DNA of 36,126 bases. Source: Chloroflexota bacterium. Lineage in GTDB: Bacteria; Chloroflexota; Limnocylindria; Limnocylindrales; CSP1-4. The notes under the pieces were generated by a model. The model was not told the DNA's origin, did not search any database, and worked only from the letters and a program-made list of their open reading frames with translations. The position numbers and the translations under genes are program-made. This document shows, in pieces, positions 15,927-24,092 of this stretch (positions are counted from its first letter, which is position 1; each line of letters begins with the position of its first letter). The DNA is taken from NCBI GenBank assembly GCA_003152165.1, contig PLZO01000174.1, positions 1-36,126 on the forward strand, in the 5' to 3' direction.

Positions 15927-16070
15927 TGCCGAGTCGCAACGCACCTGTATGCTTCCGTTGTCTCTTCGGTCGACTCTGACCGTCGATTCGCCTCCACGCG
16001 ATCGAGGCCCCGAGCCACAGCGGGCCCGGGATTCTCGCGTGCCAGGCCCTGAACGCCCGCACGAGCCTCT

Positions 16071-16838
16071 TTACGATTGGCGCGTCAACGTGGCCGACCA
16101 GACGCCCTTGCAACTGGTGATACCCGAAGTGGTCCTCCTGAGGGATGTAGGTCCCAGCAGGAACGCCCGTCCATTCGACAGCTCCTGTCGTGGGGCCCGG
16201 CCGGAGGGAAATACTGAGGCTGCGCCTTCGATCGACGGTCCGTTCGCCTTCGTCGCGAGGAACAGATCGAGCGTGCAGCCGCTACCCGGCGCAGTCGCCG
16301 TGAAGTCCAGGGTGTAGGAGCCACCGGCGAGCTTGAAACTCTTGCTGCTGACGTCCGACTGCCTGAGACCCGTCACTGAGATGATCTGCCTAAGTGCCCG
16401 AGCTCGGGCGAAAGAACGATGATCGCCCGCTGCGTAGGGACGAGTCTCAGGTCGCGAGTCGCCCCGGGCGCCACCGTCGCCGACGCCACCTTCAAGGCGC
16501 CGGGCCAGTGGCTCCATCCGGACCCGCTGGTCCGGGCGCCTCGCCCACGGACGGCGCGTCATCGATCGTCCACCCGTCGGACCATCGCAGGCTCGAGCGC
16601 ACGAGCACGCCGAGCTCGACGAGGACCTGGAGGTGTCGGTCGGTCCAAGCGCGGCTCCAATGCGGGGGCAGACGGAACTCGGGTGCGGCGATCGCGAGGC
16701 CATGTTCTTCGACCGCAGCGACCACGGTCTCCAACTCGCGCCGAAACGCGTCGACGAGCTCCTCCTCGATCGCTGCATCGCGGCCAGGCTGGTCAAGGCT
16801 CGCCCAATCCGTCTATCACGGAATGTTGGCGTCGTCAA
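16071..16838 (-). pseudogene. Eroded coding region: soluble fragment plus secreted-protein C-terminus
   Basis: Protein-like stretches appear on the minus strand in shifting frames. A segment of about 100 residues (16490-16809) reads AAIEEELVDAFRRELETVVA and then WTDRHLQVLVELGVL; it is preceded by two in-frame stops and has no plausible start. Another frame has LKVASATVAPGATRDLRL. A third, toward 16071, has SVTGLRQSDVSSKSFKLAGG and CTLDLFLATKAN, then WTGVPAGTY in a different frame, and finally TSGITSCKGVWSATLTRQS before a stop. The last part resembles the C-terminus of a secreted actinobacterial/chloroflexotal protein with frame changes near 16200 and 16140. I infer one or two decayed genes; the family is not recognised. 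The flank 15927-16070 shows nothing else. Confidence 0.45.
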
Positions 16839-16918
16839 ATCGACGGTGCGCCGTGTGGTCCGGACCGGAGTCGCTGCCAGTTCGACCCCAGCCTGGCCGC
16901 CTAGCCGCCCCTAGCAAT

Positions 16919-16935
16919 GCCTACCATTGGTAGGC
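16919..16935. repeat. 17-base perfect palindrome
   Basis: GCCTACCATTGGTAGGC reads the same on both strands around a single central base. It lies between the decayed coding region and the tRNA fragment. It may be a relic of a mobile-element end or a protein site; no T-tract follows, so it is not a clear terminator. Confidence 0.5.
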
Positions 16936-16978
16936 CTTCGCCCGATGCTAGGGTTCCGGTTCCCGTATGGAACCGTCG

Positions 16979-17018
16979 GCTTGGGAAGCAAGCACTCTGC
17001 CAACTGAGTTACTGCCGC
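16979..17018 (-). pseudogene. tRNA-Gly(CCC) 5' fragment
   Basis: The minus strand reads GCGGCAG (acceptor 5' arm), TA, ACTC-AGTTGGCA-GAGT (D arm), then CTTGC and the anticodon loop TTCCCAA with anticodon CCC, stopping after GC. This is the first 40 bases of a bacterial tRNA-Gly. The sequence that follows (CGACGGTTCCATACGGG) cannot form the rest of the anticodon stem, the T arm or the acceptor 3' strand. The gene is therefore broken, perhaps by integration or excision of an element at the tRNA. Translated frames across it give the familiar false peptides SVGRVLASQ and TQLAECLLPK. Confidence 0.75.
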
Positions 17019-17033
17019 TCGGGAGGCCGCCAT

Positions 17034-17045
17034 CGTTTGCAAACG
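17034..17045. promoter_or_regulatory. Palindromic operator-like site upstream of glutamine synthetase
   Basis: CGTTTGCAAACG is a perfect 12-base palindrome about 250 bases before the synthetase start. The interval 17046-17296 has no gene; a CATACT hexamer near 17187 could be a -10 box, but its -35 is poor. The palindrome could be a LacI- or GntR-type operator; the factor is unknown. Confidence 0.35.
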
Positions 17046-17296
17046 GTCTGGTGCCGGACACCGCAGCCGACTGACGGACGGCCTGCGAACCCTTCCAGCA
17101 TGCTCGGGTGGCGATACGCAACGTTCGCGGGACTGCCGGCACTGAATCGCAACCCGACGCGCCGGTTCGTTCGGCCCCGGTTTCACCATACTTTCGGAGA
17201 GTACGAGTCGATGTTTGGGGACGAGGCATTCATCCCGAGAACTCCGGTCGTCAACGGCCGCAGTCCGGCAATCCCCAAGACACCTACAGGAGACCC

Positions 17297-19441
17297 ATGA
17301 CTGCACGTCAGACGGCCATCACCACGATCGCCAACCACAAGATCGCTTCCACCCAGGACTATCTGGAGAACGCCGGTGAGGCGATCTACGGCCAGTATGT
17401 CTTCCACGAGGAGGCCCAGCGGGAATACCTCGCCAAGCCGGTCTTCAAGAAGCTGCGGCGCACGATCGAGGGCCATGAACCCTTCGATCCGGCGATCATG
17501 GATGCGGTCGCCCAGGGCGTGAAGGAGTGGGCCATGGCGCACGGCGCCACCCACTACACCCACTGGTTCGTGCCCATGACGGGCTCCACGGCGGAGAAGC
17601 ACGACTCGTTCCTGAGCCCAACGGGCGACGGCCGGACGCTGGCCGAGTTCTCCGGCAAGATGTTGGTGCAGGGCGAGCCCGACGCGAGCTCATTCCCATC
17701 AGGCGGCATCCGGGCCACGTTTGAGGCCCGCGGCTACACCGCCTGGGACGTGACCAGTCCGATCTTTCTCCAGGTGGAGCCGAACGGGGTCACCCTGACC
17801 ATCCCGACGGCGTTCGTCTCGTATACCGGCGAGGCGCTCGACCACAAGATCCCGATGCTCCGCTCGCAGGAGGCATTGGGCAAGCAGGCATTGCGCGTCC
17901 TGCGCTGGTTCGACAACCTGACGGCCCAGCGGGTGTTCACGAACATCGGCCCCGAACAGGAGTACTTTCTGGTCGACCGGCGTCTGGCCGAGCAGCGACC
18001 CGACCTGATCCTGACCGGCCGGACCCTCTTTGGCGCCCCATCGCCCAAGGGCCAGGAGCTGGAGGACCAGTATTTCGGCTCGATCCGCGAGCGGATCCTC
18101 GCGTTCATGATGGATCTCGACCGGGAGCTGTGGCGCCTGGGCATCCCGGCCAAGACCCGCCACAACGAGGTGGCGCCCGGCCAGTTCGAGATGGCGCCCG
18201 TGTATGAGCCGACCTCCGTCGGCTCCGACCACAACATGGTGGTCATGAGCATGATGCGGCGGCTCGCGCTGCGGCACGACCTGACGTTCCTCATCCACGA
18301 GAAGCCGTTCGCCGGCATCAACGGTTCGGGCAAGCACAACAACTGGTCGATGGCCACTGACGAGGGCGAGAATCTGCTGGACCCGGGCAACGACCCGCAC
18401 GCCAATGCCCAGTTCCTGGCCTTCCTGGTGGCCGTCATCCGCGCCGTCAACGTCCACGCCGACCTGCTCCGCGCGAGCATCGCGGACGCGGGCCAGGACC
18501 ACCGCCTCGGCGCCAACGAGGCCCCGCCGGCGATCATGTCGATCTTCCTCGGCTCGCAGCTCGAGGATGTCGTCGAGCAGCTCGGCAAGGGAGCGATGTC
18601 GGGCTCCAAGAAGGGCGGCTCGGCGGACCTGGGAGTCACCTCGCTGCCGGTCCTCCCGAAGGACGCGACCGACCGCAACCGGACGTCGCCCTTCGCGTTC
18701 ACCGGCAACAAGTTCGAGTTCCGCGCGGTGGGCTCCTCAGCCCCGATCTACTGGCCGCAGACCGTGCTCAACACGGCCGTCGCCGACTCGCTCTGTCAGC
18801 TCGCCGACGAGCTGGAGAAGCTGGACCACGGCGATTTCGCCGGCCTGACCAAGATCCTCTCGACGATCGTCAAGGCCAATCGGCAGGTCCTCTTCGAAGG
18901 CAACGGCTACTCCGAGGAGTGGCATGCCGAAGCTGCCCGCCGCGGGCTGCCCAACAACCGGACCACCGTCGACGCGCTCCCGTCGCTGACCACGGACAAG
19001 GCCAAGGCCCTATTCTCGGGGTTCGGCGTCCTCTCGGAACGCGAGCTGGCGTCCCGGGTGGAGATCAACTGGGAGCGCTACGTCAAGGTCCAGAACATCG
19101 AGGCCAACTGCGCCCTGGACATCGCCTTGACAATGATCCTGCCGGCCACCGCGAAGTACCTCGGCCAGCTCGGGGGGGCTTCGTCGTCGCGTGGGATCAG
19201 CTCGGTCTGCGAGCGGGTCTCCGGCCTCGCCGACAAGCTCGTCGACGCGATCGGCGCGCTCGAGCATGCCAAGCACAAGGCTCACGAGGCCGGATCGGTG
19301 CAGGCGGAGGCACGCGTCTTCTGCGATCAGGTCATCCCGGCCCAGAGTGCCCTGCGGGAGGTTGCCGACGAGCTCGAGACGCTGGTCGACGACGAACTCT
19401 GGCCGTTGCCGAAGTACCGCGAGCTGCTCTTCCAGTATTGA
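17297..19441 (+). CDS. glnN: Glutamine synthetase type III
   Basis: The 714-residue length and motifs identify GSIII, the large glutamine synthetase that joins ammonia to glutamate using ATP. Visible blocks are [20 protein letters not shown] near residue 90, the active-site [53 protein letters not shown] and [22 protein letters not shown]-terminal helical region that is specific to type III ends in [13 protein letters not shown] 17297 follows AGGAGA with a short spacer; an upstream in-frame extension to 17108 is low-complexity and has no homology. GSIII is dodecameric and is not controlled by adenylylation. It stands alone, flanked by decayed DNA on one side, and should supply nitrogen assimilation. 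Confidence 0.97.
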   Translation: MTARQTAITTIANHKIASTQDYLENAGEAIYGQYVFHEEAQREYLAKPVFKKLRRTIEGHEPFDPAIMDAVAQGVKEWAMAHGATHYTHWFVPMTGSTAEKHDSFLSPTGDGRTLAEFSGKMLVQGEPDASSFPSGGIRATFEARGYTAWDVTSPIFLQVEPNGVTLTIPTAFVSYTGEALDHKIPMLRSQEALGKQALRVLRWFDNLTAQRVFTNIGPEQEYFLVDRRLAEQRPDLILTGRTLFGAPSPKGQELEDQYFGSIRERILAFMMDLDRELWRLGIPAKTRHNEVAPGQFEMAPVYEPTSVGSDHNMVVMSMMRRLALRHDLTFLIHEKPFAGINGSGKHNNWSMATDEGENLLDPGNDPHANAQFLAFLVAVIRAVNVHADLLRASIADAGQDHRLGANEAPPAIMSIFLGSQLEDVVEQLGKGAMSGSKKGGSADLGVTSLPVLPKDATDRNRTSPFAFTGNKFEFRAVGSSAPIYWPQTVLNTAVADSLCQLADELEKLDHGDFAGLTKILSTIVKANRQVLFEGNGYSEEWHAEAARRGLPNNRTTVDALPSLTTDKAKALFSGFGVLSERELASRVEINWERYVKVQNIEANCALDIALTMILPATAKYLGQLGGASSSRGISSVCERVSGLADKLVDAIGALEHAKHKAHEAGSVQAEARVFCDQVIPAQSALREVADELETLVDDELWPLPKYRELLFQY

Positions 19442-19486
19442 GGTATTGAGGCGCGGGCCTCGTTTCCGGTGCGGGCATCGTTTCCT
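19436..19486 (+). repeat. Two short tandem repeats at and after the glnN stop
   Basis: TATTGAGG occurs twice in tandem (19436-19443, 19444-19451), the first copy containing the stop codon. An 18-base unit with core GCGGGCCTCGTTTCC then repeats with two differences in the compared 16 bases (19453-19468, 19471-19486). They look like local slippage duplications. Confidence 0.6.
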
Positions 19487-19794
19487 GCCAAAACGTTCGG
19501 CCAGTGATGCTTACGCCTAAGGGTTGGCCGAATCGGCCTGGTCCGAGGGTGCCGTCGGCTGGTCCCACGCACGATTCCAGCCGCGTGCCGCGTCAGGGAC
19601 CCCGGACCAGGCCCGCGCGACCGACCATAGGCATCGCTCAACGAACGAAATGGCAAGCGCGTAGCACGAGCGGGCGAGGGCGAAGCTCGTGCACGACAGC
19701 GCACGGGCGCGCGCCGCTCGCTCCACGACCAAAGGCGGAATCCTCAGTTGGTTCGGCCGCCGCTCGGGACGTGCTTCGAAGACTGACCGACCGA
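19487..19794. other. Gene-free interval
   Basis: I see no protein family in this interval. It holds a short palindrome GGCCGAATCGGCC (19526-19538) and an inverted repeat GCACGAGC (19664-19671) / GCTCGTGC (19685-19692). Neither is followed by a T-tract, so neither is a good terminator. Confidence 0.4.
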
Positions 19795-20178
19795 TCAGTG
19801 ACCGAGTCGCGCCTCGAGGCGCGCCCTGATCGCCGGCCACTCCGCGGCGAGAATCGAGTAGCGGGCCGAGTCACGAGGCGTCAGGTCGGCCGCCAGCTGA
19901 TGTGCCCGCAGGATCCCTTCGAACGTCCCGCCGATCCGCTCGATCGCGGCGCGGGAGCGCTCGTTCCGGGCCTCGGCGTGGAAGCAGACCCGGAACACCT
20001 GCCAGTCCTCGAACGCGCGCGTCAGCATCAGGAGCTTGGCCTCGGCGTTGGCCCCCGTCCGAACCGCCGATCCACTCAGCCACGTGTAGCCGATCTCGGC
20101 GCGATCGCTGCGGCCGAAGACACCGGCGCAGTCGATTGGGCAGGGGCAGTTGAAGCCGTCCCGAGCGTGGCCGGACAC
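19795..20178 (-). pseudogene. GNAT acetyltransferase, N-terminally truncated
   Basis: The 127-residue frame carries the C-terminal two thirds of a RimJ/RimL-like GNAT (GNAT_3 type). It contains EIGYTWLSGSAVRTGANAEA, where RTGANAEAK is the acetyl-CoA loop, followed by VFRVCFHAEARNERSRAAIE and IGGTFEGILRAHQLAADLTP. Full-length relatives have about 190-200 residues. The usual N-terminal strands are missing and the first 20 or so residues here look unrelated, so the 5' end was probably lost. No homology continues upstream of about 20130 in any frame. A start near 20178 has no ribosome-binding site. The remnant is probably inactive, although the acetyl-CoA site is intact. Confidence 0.7.
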
Positions 20179-20182
20179 AAAC

Positions 20183-20200
20183 TGGTGCGCTAGCGCACCA
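20183..20200. promoter_or_regulatory. Perfect 18-base palindrome upstream of the cyclase gene
   Basis: TGGTGCGCTAGCGCACCA is identical on both strands. It lies 77 bases before the cyclase start and just beyond the truncated acetyltransferase. A weak -10-like TACGCT follows at 20238-20243. It may be a dimeric repressor or activator site for the cyclase gene, or the scar of the deletion. Confidence 0.5.
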
Positions 20201-20277
20201 CTCCGAATGGCTGCCGCTCAGACCTCGAGCAATCCGGTACGCTCTTGTGACCATCCGAGCCTCGAGGGAGCCGCCCA

Positions 20278-23200
20278 GTGATCTGCTCGAACTGCGCGAC
20301 CGAGAACAAGCTCGGTCGGAAGTTCTGCGTCGCCTGCGGAATGCCGCTTGCGGACACCTGCCCAACCTGTGGTGCTCGGTTCGACCCAGGCGATGCCTTT
20401 TGCGGCGAGTGTGCGACGCCGCTCGCCAAGGCCGCCGGGTTCTCGCCCGGCCCGGCCACGCGCGTTGGACCTGCCGGCCCGCCCGCGCTCGCCAGCGCTG
20501 TGGCCGAGCGCCGCCTGGTCAGCGTCCTCTTCGCCGACCTCGTGGGCTTCACCCCGTTCGCCGAGGAGCGTGACGCCGAGGATGTCCGCGATACCCTGAC
20601 CCGCTACTTCGAGATCGCCACCGAGGTGGTCGGGCGGTACGGCGGAACGGTCGAGAAGTTCATCGGCGACGCGGTGATGGCCGTGTGGGGCGCACCCACG
20701 GCGCGCGAAGACGACGCCGAGCGGGCCGTCCGCGCCGCCCTCGACCTCGTCGACGCGGTCCAGGTCCTGGGCCGAGCGATCCAGGCCCGCGCCGGGGTCC
20801 TCACCGGCGAGGCGGCCGTCACCCTTGGTGCCACCAACCAGGGCATGGTCGCGGGCGACCTCGTCAACACCGCGGCCCGGCTACAGTCCGCCGCCCAGCC
20901 CGGCACCGTCCTCGTCGGCGAGGCGACGATGCGCGCCGCCAGCGCGGCGATCGCGTTCGAGGAGGCGGGCGAGCAGACGCTCAAGGGCAAGACGTCGCCC
21001 GTCGCAGCCTATCGGGCCCTGCGCGTCGTCGCCCAGCGCGGCGGTGGCGGCCGGGCGGACCTGCCCGAGCCGCCGTTCGTGGGCCGTGACGAAGAGCTGC
21101 GCCTGCTCAAGGACCTGATCGCCACGACCGGCCGCGATCGGCGGACCCGGCTCGTCTCGATCACCGGCCCGGGCGGGATCGGCAAGAGCCGGCTCGCCTG
21201 GGAGCTCGAGAAGTACATCGACGGGATCAGCGAGACGATCTACTGGCACCGCGGCCGGTCGCCCGCTTATGGCGAGGGGATCACGTTCTGGGCGCTGGGC
21301 GAGATGGTCCGCCGGCGGGCCGGCTTGGCCGAGACCGACGACGAGGCCGTCACGCGCGAGCGGCTCAAGAGCGTCGTGGCCGATTTCGTCCCGGGCGAGG
21401 ACGACCGGCACTGGGTGGAGCCGGCCCTCCTCACGCTGCTGGGGCTCGAGCCCGCTCCGGCCGGCGGTCGTGACGTCCTCTTCGCCGCCTGGCGGATCTT
21501 TTTCGAGCGGATCGCCGAGCGAGGCACGACGGTCCTCCTGTTCGAGGATCTCCAGTGGGCGGACTCCGGGCTCCTCGACTTCCTTGAGCACCTCCTGGAG
21601 TGGTCGAAGAACGTGCCGCTCATCGTCGTCACCCTGGCCCGGCCTGAGCTGTTCGACCGTCGACCGGATTGGGGCGCCGAGACCCGCAACCTGACCAAGC
21701 TCGCCCTGGAGCCCCTCCGCGACGCCGCGATGCGCTTGCTGCTCGATGGTTTCGTGCCAGGCCTGCCCAGCCACGCCATCACGGCAATCCTGGCTCGCGC
21801 CGATGGGATGCCGCTGTATGCAGTCGAGACCGTCCGCTCCCTCGTCGCCGACGGCCGCCTCGAACGCGACGGCGACGCCTACCGACCGGTCGGCGAGCTC
21901 GGCGAGCTGGCCATCCCCGATACCCTCCGCTCGCTCATCGCCAGCCGCCTCGATGCGCTCGAGCCCGCCGATCGGAGCCTGGTCGCCGATGCGTCGGTCC
22001 TGGGCCAGACGTTCGGCCTGGCTGGGCTCACCGCGATCAGCGGCCAGACCGGGGAGGCGCTCGAGCCCAGGCTCAAGGCCCTCGTCCGGCGCGAGCTGTT
22101 CGATGTCGAGATCGATCCGCGCAGTCCGGAGCGCGGGCAGTATCACTTCGTCCAGTCACTCATCCGTGAAGTCGCCTATGGGACGCTGGCCAGGCGCGAG
22201 CGGCGGGCCCGTCACCTGGCAGCCGCGCGTCACTTCGAGGCGCTCGGCGAGGACGAGCTGGCCGGCGCCCTGGCGTCCCACTACCTCGCCGCCCACGAGG
22301 CGTCGGCCGAGGGTGCCGAAGCCGACACCGTAGCGATCCAGGCCCGGCTGGCCCTGTCGGGGGCGGCCGAGCGAGCCGCCACGCTGGGCAGCCTCGATCA
22401 GGCCGTGTCGTACCTGCGCCAGGCGATCGCGATCACGGCCGATCCGGCCGAGCGGGCCGCGCTCTACCTGCGGGCGGCACGATCGGCCAACGACGCCGCG
22501 CGGCACGCCGACGCCGAGGACCTGGTTCGGGCCGGCCTGGACCTGGCTCGTTCGATCGGTGACCTCCAGGCGGCGGGAGCCGCTGAAGCACTCCACGGTG
22601 AGATCCTGATCGACTGGGGCCGGACGGCCGAGGCTGCCGAAGTCCTCGAGGCCGCCGTCGCGGCATTCCCCGAGTCCGGCACGGACGAAGTTCGGGCCAC
22701 GCTGCTGGCCAGCCTGTCGCGGGCCTTGATGCGAACCGGGCAGCCGGCCCGGGCGGTTCAGACGGCCGACCTGGCGCTCGACCTGGCGGAGCACCTTGGT
22801 CTCGAGCGAATTATCGCCGAGACGTTCAACAACAAGGGCTCGTCGTTGTTCTATCTCGGCCGCCGGCGGGAGGCGCTCGTCCTGCTCAAGGCGGCGATCG
22901 ATGCGGCTCACGCCGGTGGCTTCGTCGCCGCCGAGGCCCGGGCGATGAGCAACTTTGGTGCGCAGACCGAGGACGCGCGGCAATCGCGCGACACCTACCG
23001 GGCGGCCGCCGAGCTGGCCCGCCGGGTCGGCAACCGCAGTCTCGCCAACTGGGCCGCGGTGGCAGGCCGCTACGGCGAACTTCTCCTGGCCGAGAATTGG
23101 GACAAGGTGATCGAGGAAAGCGGCGACGATCACGCCGATGACCAGGACAGCCCGATGGATGTGATTCGACGGCTATCCGTCCTTGGCTTCTTCTTCGTCC

Positions 23201-23826
23201 CGCGGGGCGACTCCCTCGACGCGATCATCGACCGGATTGCTGAGCTGGTCGACCAGGTATCCGACGACTCTGCCGTGGCCAGCCTCCACTTTGCGCGGTC
23301 CCAACGGGCACAGATGGCGGGCGACTACGCGCTGGCGATCGATCAGGGGCTTCTCGCAGCGAAGGACGCGGCGCTCCGGAGGATCTATCTCAGCCTGACG
23401 ATGCGCCCGGCCCTGTGGGGTCGAGACCTGGCTCGAGCCCGACAGGTGGCGGACCTGCTCGACGCCACCGTGGAAACCGGCGCCGACGTCACGGCCAGCC
23501 GGATCGCCTCCCGCGCGGGGATTGCCGCGCTGGAGGGCCGGATCGAAGAGGCGCTCGCGGGCTATCGGCAGGCGTTGTCGGTCTTTCGATCGATCCACGC
23601 CGACTGGCTCCTAGCCGGCCATGAGATTGACCTGGTCATGGTGGTCGGGGGGGAGCACCCCGCGGCTCGTGAGGCGGCTGCCGAGGCGCGTCCGATCCTC
23701 GAGCGAATCAAGGCCCGAGCCTGGTTGGAGGTGCTCGACGCGGCCTTGGCTTCGCGGCCGTCGGACCCTGCGCGAGCGGTTGGGGCGGCGGCTCGCACGT
23801 CGCCTGAATATTCCGCACATTCTTAA
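20278..23826 (+). CDS. Zinc-ribbon / class III adenylate cyclase / ATPase / TPR protein
   Basis: The 1182-residue multidomain signalling protein begins with two zinc ribbons (C3, C6, C17, C20 and C28, C31, C42, C45). A class III cyclase domain spans about 78-230: metal ligands D87 (FADLVGFT) and D131 (IGDAVMAVWG), K127 and D194 in the purine-selecting positions, which favour ATP, and N197/R201 in NTAAR. An AAA/NACHT-like ATPase has Walker A GPGGIGKS at 297-304 and a Walker B-type LLFEDLQWADSG. The C-terminal 500 residues are TPR-like helices. GTG 20278 follows GAGGGAG at a seven-base spacing. No membrane helix is seen, so it is cytosolic. All catalytic residues are present, so it should make cAMP under control of nucleotide or ligand binding by the ATPase/TPR part. 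The last five residues and the stop lie inside an inverted repeat. Confidence 0.93.
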   Translation: MICSNCATENKLGRKFCVACGMPLADTCPTCGARFDPGDAFCGECATPLAKAAGFSPGPATRVGPAGPPALASAVAERRLVSVLFADLVGFTPFAEERDAEDVRDTLTRYFEIATEVVGRYGGTVEKFIGDAVMAVWGAPTAREDDAERAVRAALDLVDAVQVLGRAIQARAGVLTGEAAVTLGATNQGMVAGDLVNTAARLQSAAQPGTVLVGEATMRAASAAIAFEEAGEQTLKGKTSPVAAYRALRVVAQRGGGGRADLPEPPFVGRDEELRLLKDLIATTGRDRRTRLVSITGPGGIGKSRLAWELEKYIDGISETIYWHRGRSPAYGEGITFWALGEMVRRRAGLAETDDEAVTRERLKSVVADFVPGEDDRHWVEPALLTLLGLEPAPAGGRDVLFAAWRIFFERIAERGTTVLLFEDLQWADSGLLDFLEHLLEWSKNVPLIVVTLARPELFDRRPDWGAETRNLTKLALEPLRDAAMRLLLDGFVPGLPSHAITAILARADGMPLYAVETVRSLVADGRLERDGDAYRPVGELGELAIPDTLRSLIASRLDALEPADRSLVADASVLGQTFGLAGLTAISGQTGEALEPRLKALVRRELFDVEIDPRSPERGQYHFVQSLIREVAYGTLARRERRARHLAAARHFEALGEDELAGALASHYLAAHEASAEGAEADTVAIQARLALSGAAERAATLGSLDQAVSYLRQAIAITADPAERAALYLRAARSANDAARHADAEDLVRAGLDLARSIGDLQAAGAAEALHGEILIDWGRTAEAAEVLEAAVAAFPESGTDEVRATLLASLSRALMRTGQPARAVQTADLALDLAEHLGLERIIAETFNNKGSSLFYLGRRREALVLLKAAIDAAHAGGFVAAEARAMSNFGAQTEDARQSRDTYRAAAELARRVGNRSLANWAAVAGRYGELLLAENWDKVIEESGDDHADDQDSPMDVIRRLSVLGFFFVPRGDSLDAIIDRIAELVDQVSDDSAVASLHFARSQRAQMAGDYALAIDQGLLAAKDAALRRIYLSLTMRPALWGRDLARARQVADLLDATVETGADVTASRIASRAGIAALEGRIEEALAGYRQALSVFRSIHADWLLAGHEIDLVMVVGGEHPAAREAAAEARPILERIKARAWLEVLDAALASRPSDPARAVGAAARTSPEYSAHS

Positions 23827-23990
23827 CGAGCGCTGTTCCCGGCCCCTGCGATCGTATTCCGGTGTCATTTCGACGGCCCGACGGCCTGAATGTTCCAGGG
23901 ATTGCTGAGATGGGCGTCAGGCGTTGTTTCCAGGGTCTGCGGGCGCGCCAACGGACCGCTCCGGTCGTCCGCTAAGAATGTGCGCAATAT
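23808..23990. repeat. Long inverted repeat pair, MITE-like
   Basis: Positions 23808-23828 and 23970-23990 are inverted copies agreeing at 19 of 21 bases (core CGCACATTCTTA), separated by 141 bases. A shared GCCTG lies just outside each arm. The left arm contains the cyclase stop codon. The 183-base unit has no open frame of note. The rest of the 23827-24092 gap holds only a possible -10 box. It could be a miniature inverted-repeat element or two inverted copies of one protein site. Confidence 0.5.
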
Positions 23991-24078
23991 CGCAGGCTGC
24001 AGGGTCAGGCCGCGCGTCGGAGCGCCAGCGCCGGAGCGCCCATGGACGCGCGGATGCACCGGGCTGGCCGCCCGTGTG

Positions 24079-24084
24079 TAGACT
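24079..24084 (+). promoter_or_regulatory. Candidate -10 box for a leaderless protease transcript
   Basis: TAGACT fits TAnnnT and ends eight bases before ATG 24093. No ribosome-binding site lies before that ATG, so transcription would start at or next to the start codon. The -35 region is not recognisable. Confidence 0.4.
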
Positions 24085-24092
24085 CCTCTTAC

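Noticed and set aside
16911-17306. 131-residue minus-strand frame near the tRNA fragment
   Set aside because: Its only familiar peptide, TQLAECLLPK, is the well-known false translation of a tRNA gene.
19526-19538. Palindrome GGCCGAATCGGCC as a glnN terminator
   Set aside because: Stem of only four pairs with a usable loop, no T-tract, and 85 bases from the stop.
20881-22146. 421-residue minus-strand frame inside the cyclase gene
   Set aside because: Shadow of a clear cyclase/ATPase coding frame; no domain of its own.
24042-24092. Upstream start for the protease at 24042
   Set aside because: The added residues contain no signal-peptide features, and the signal sequence begins naturally at ATG 24093.
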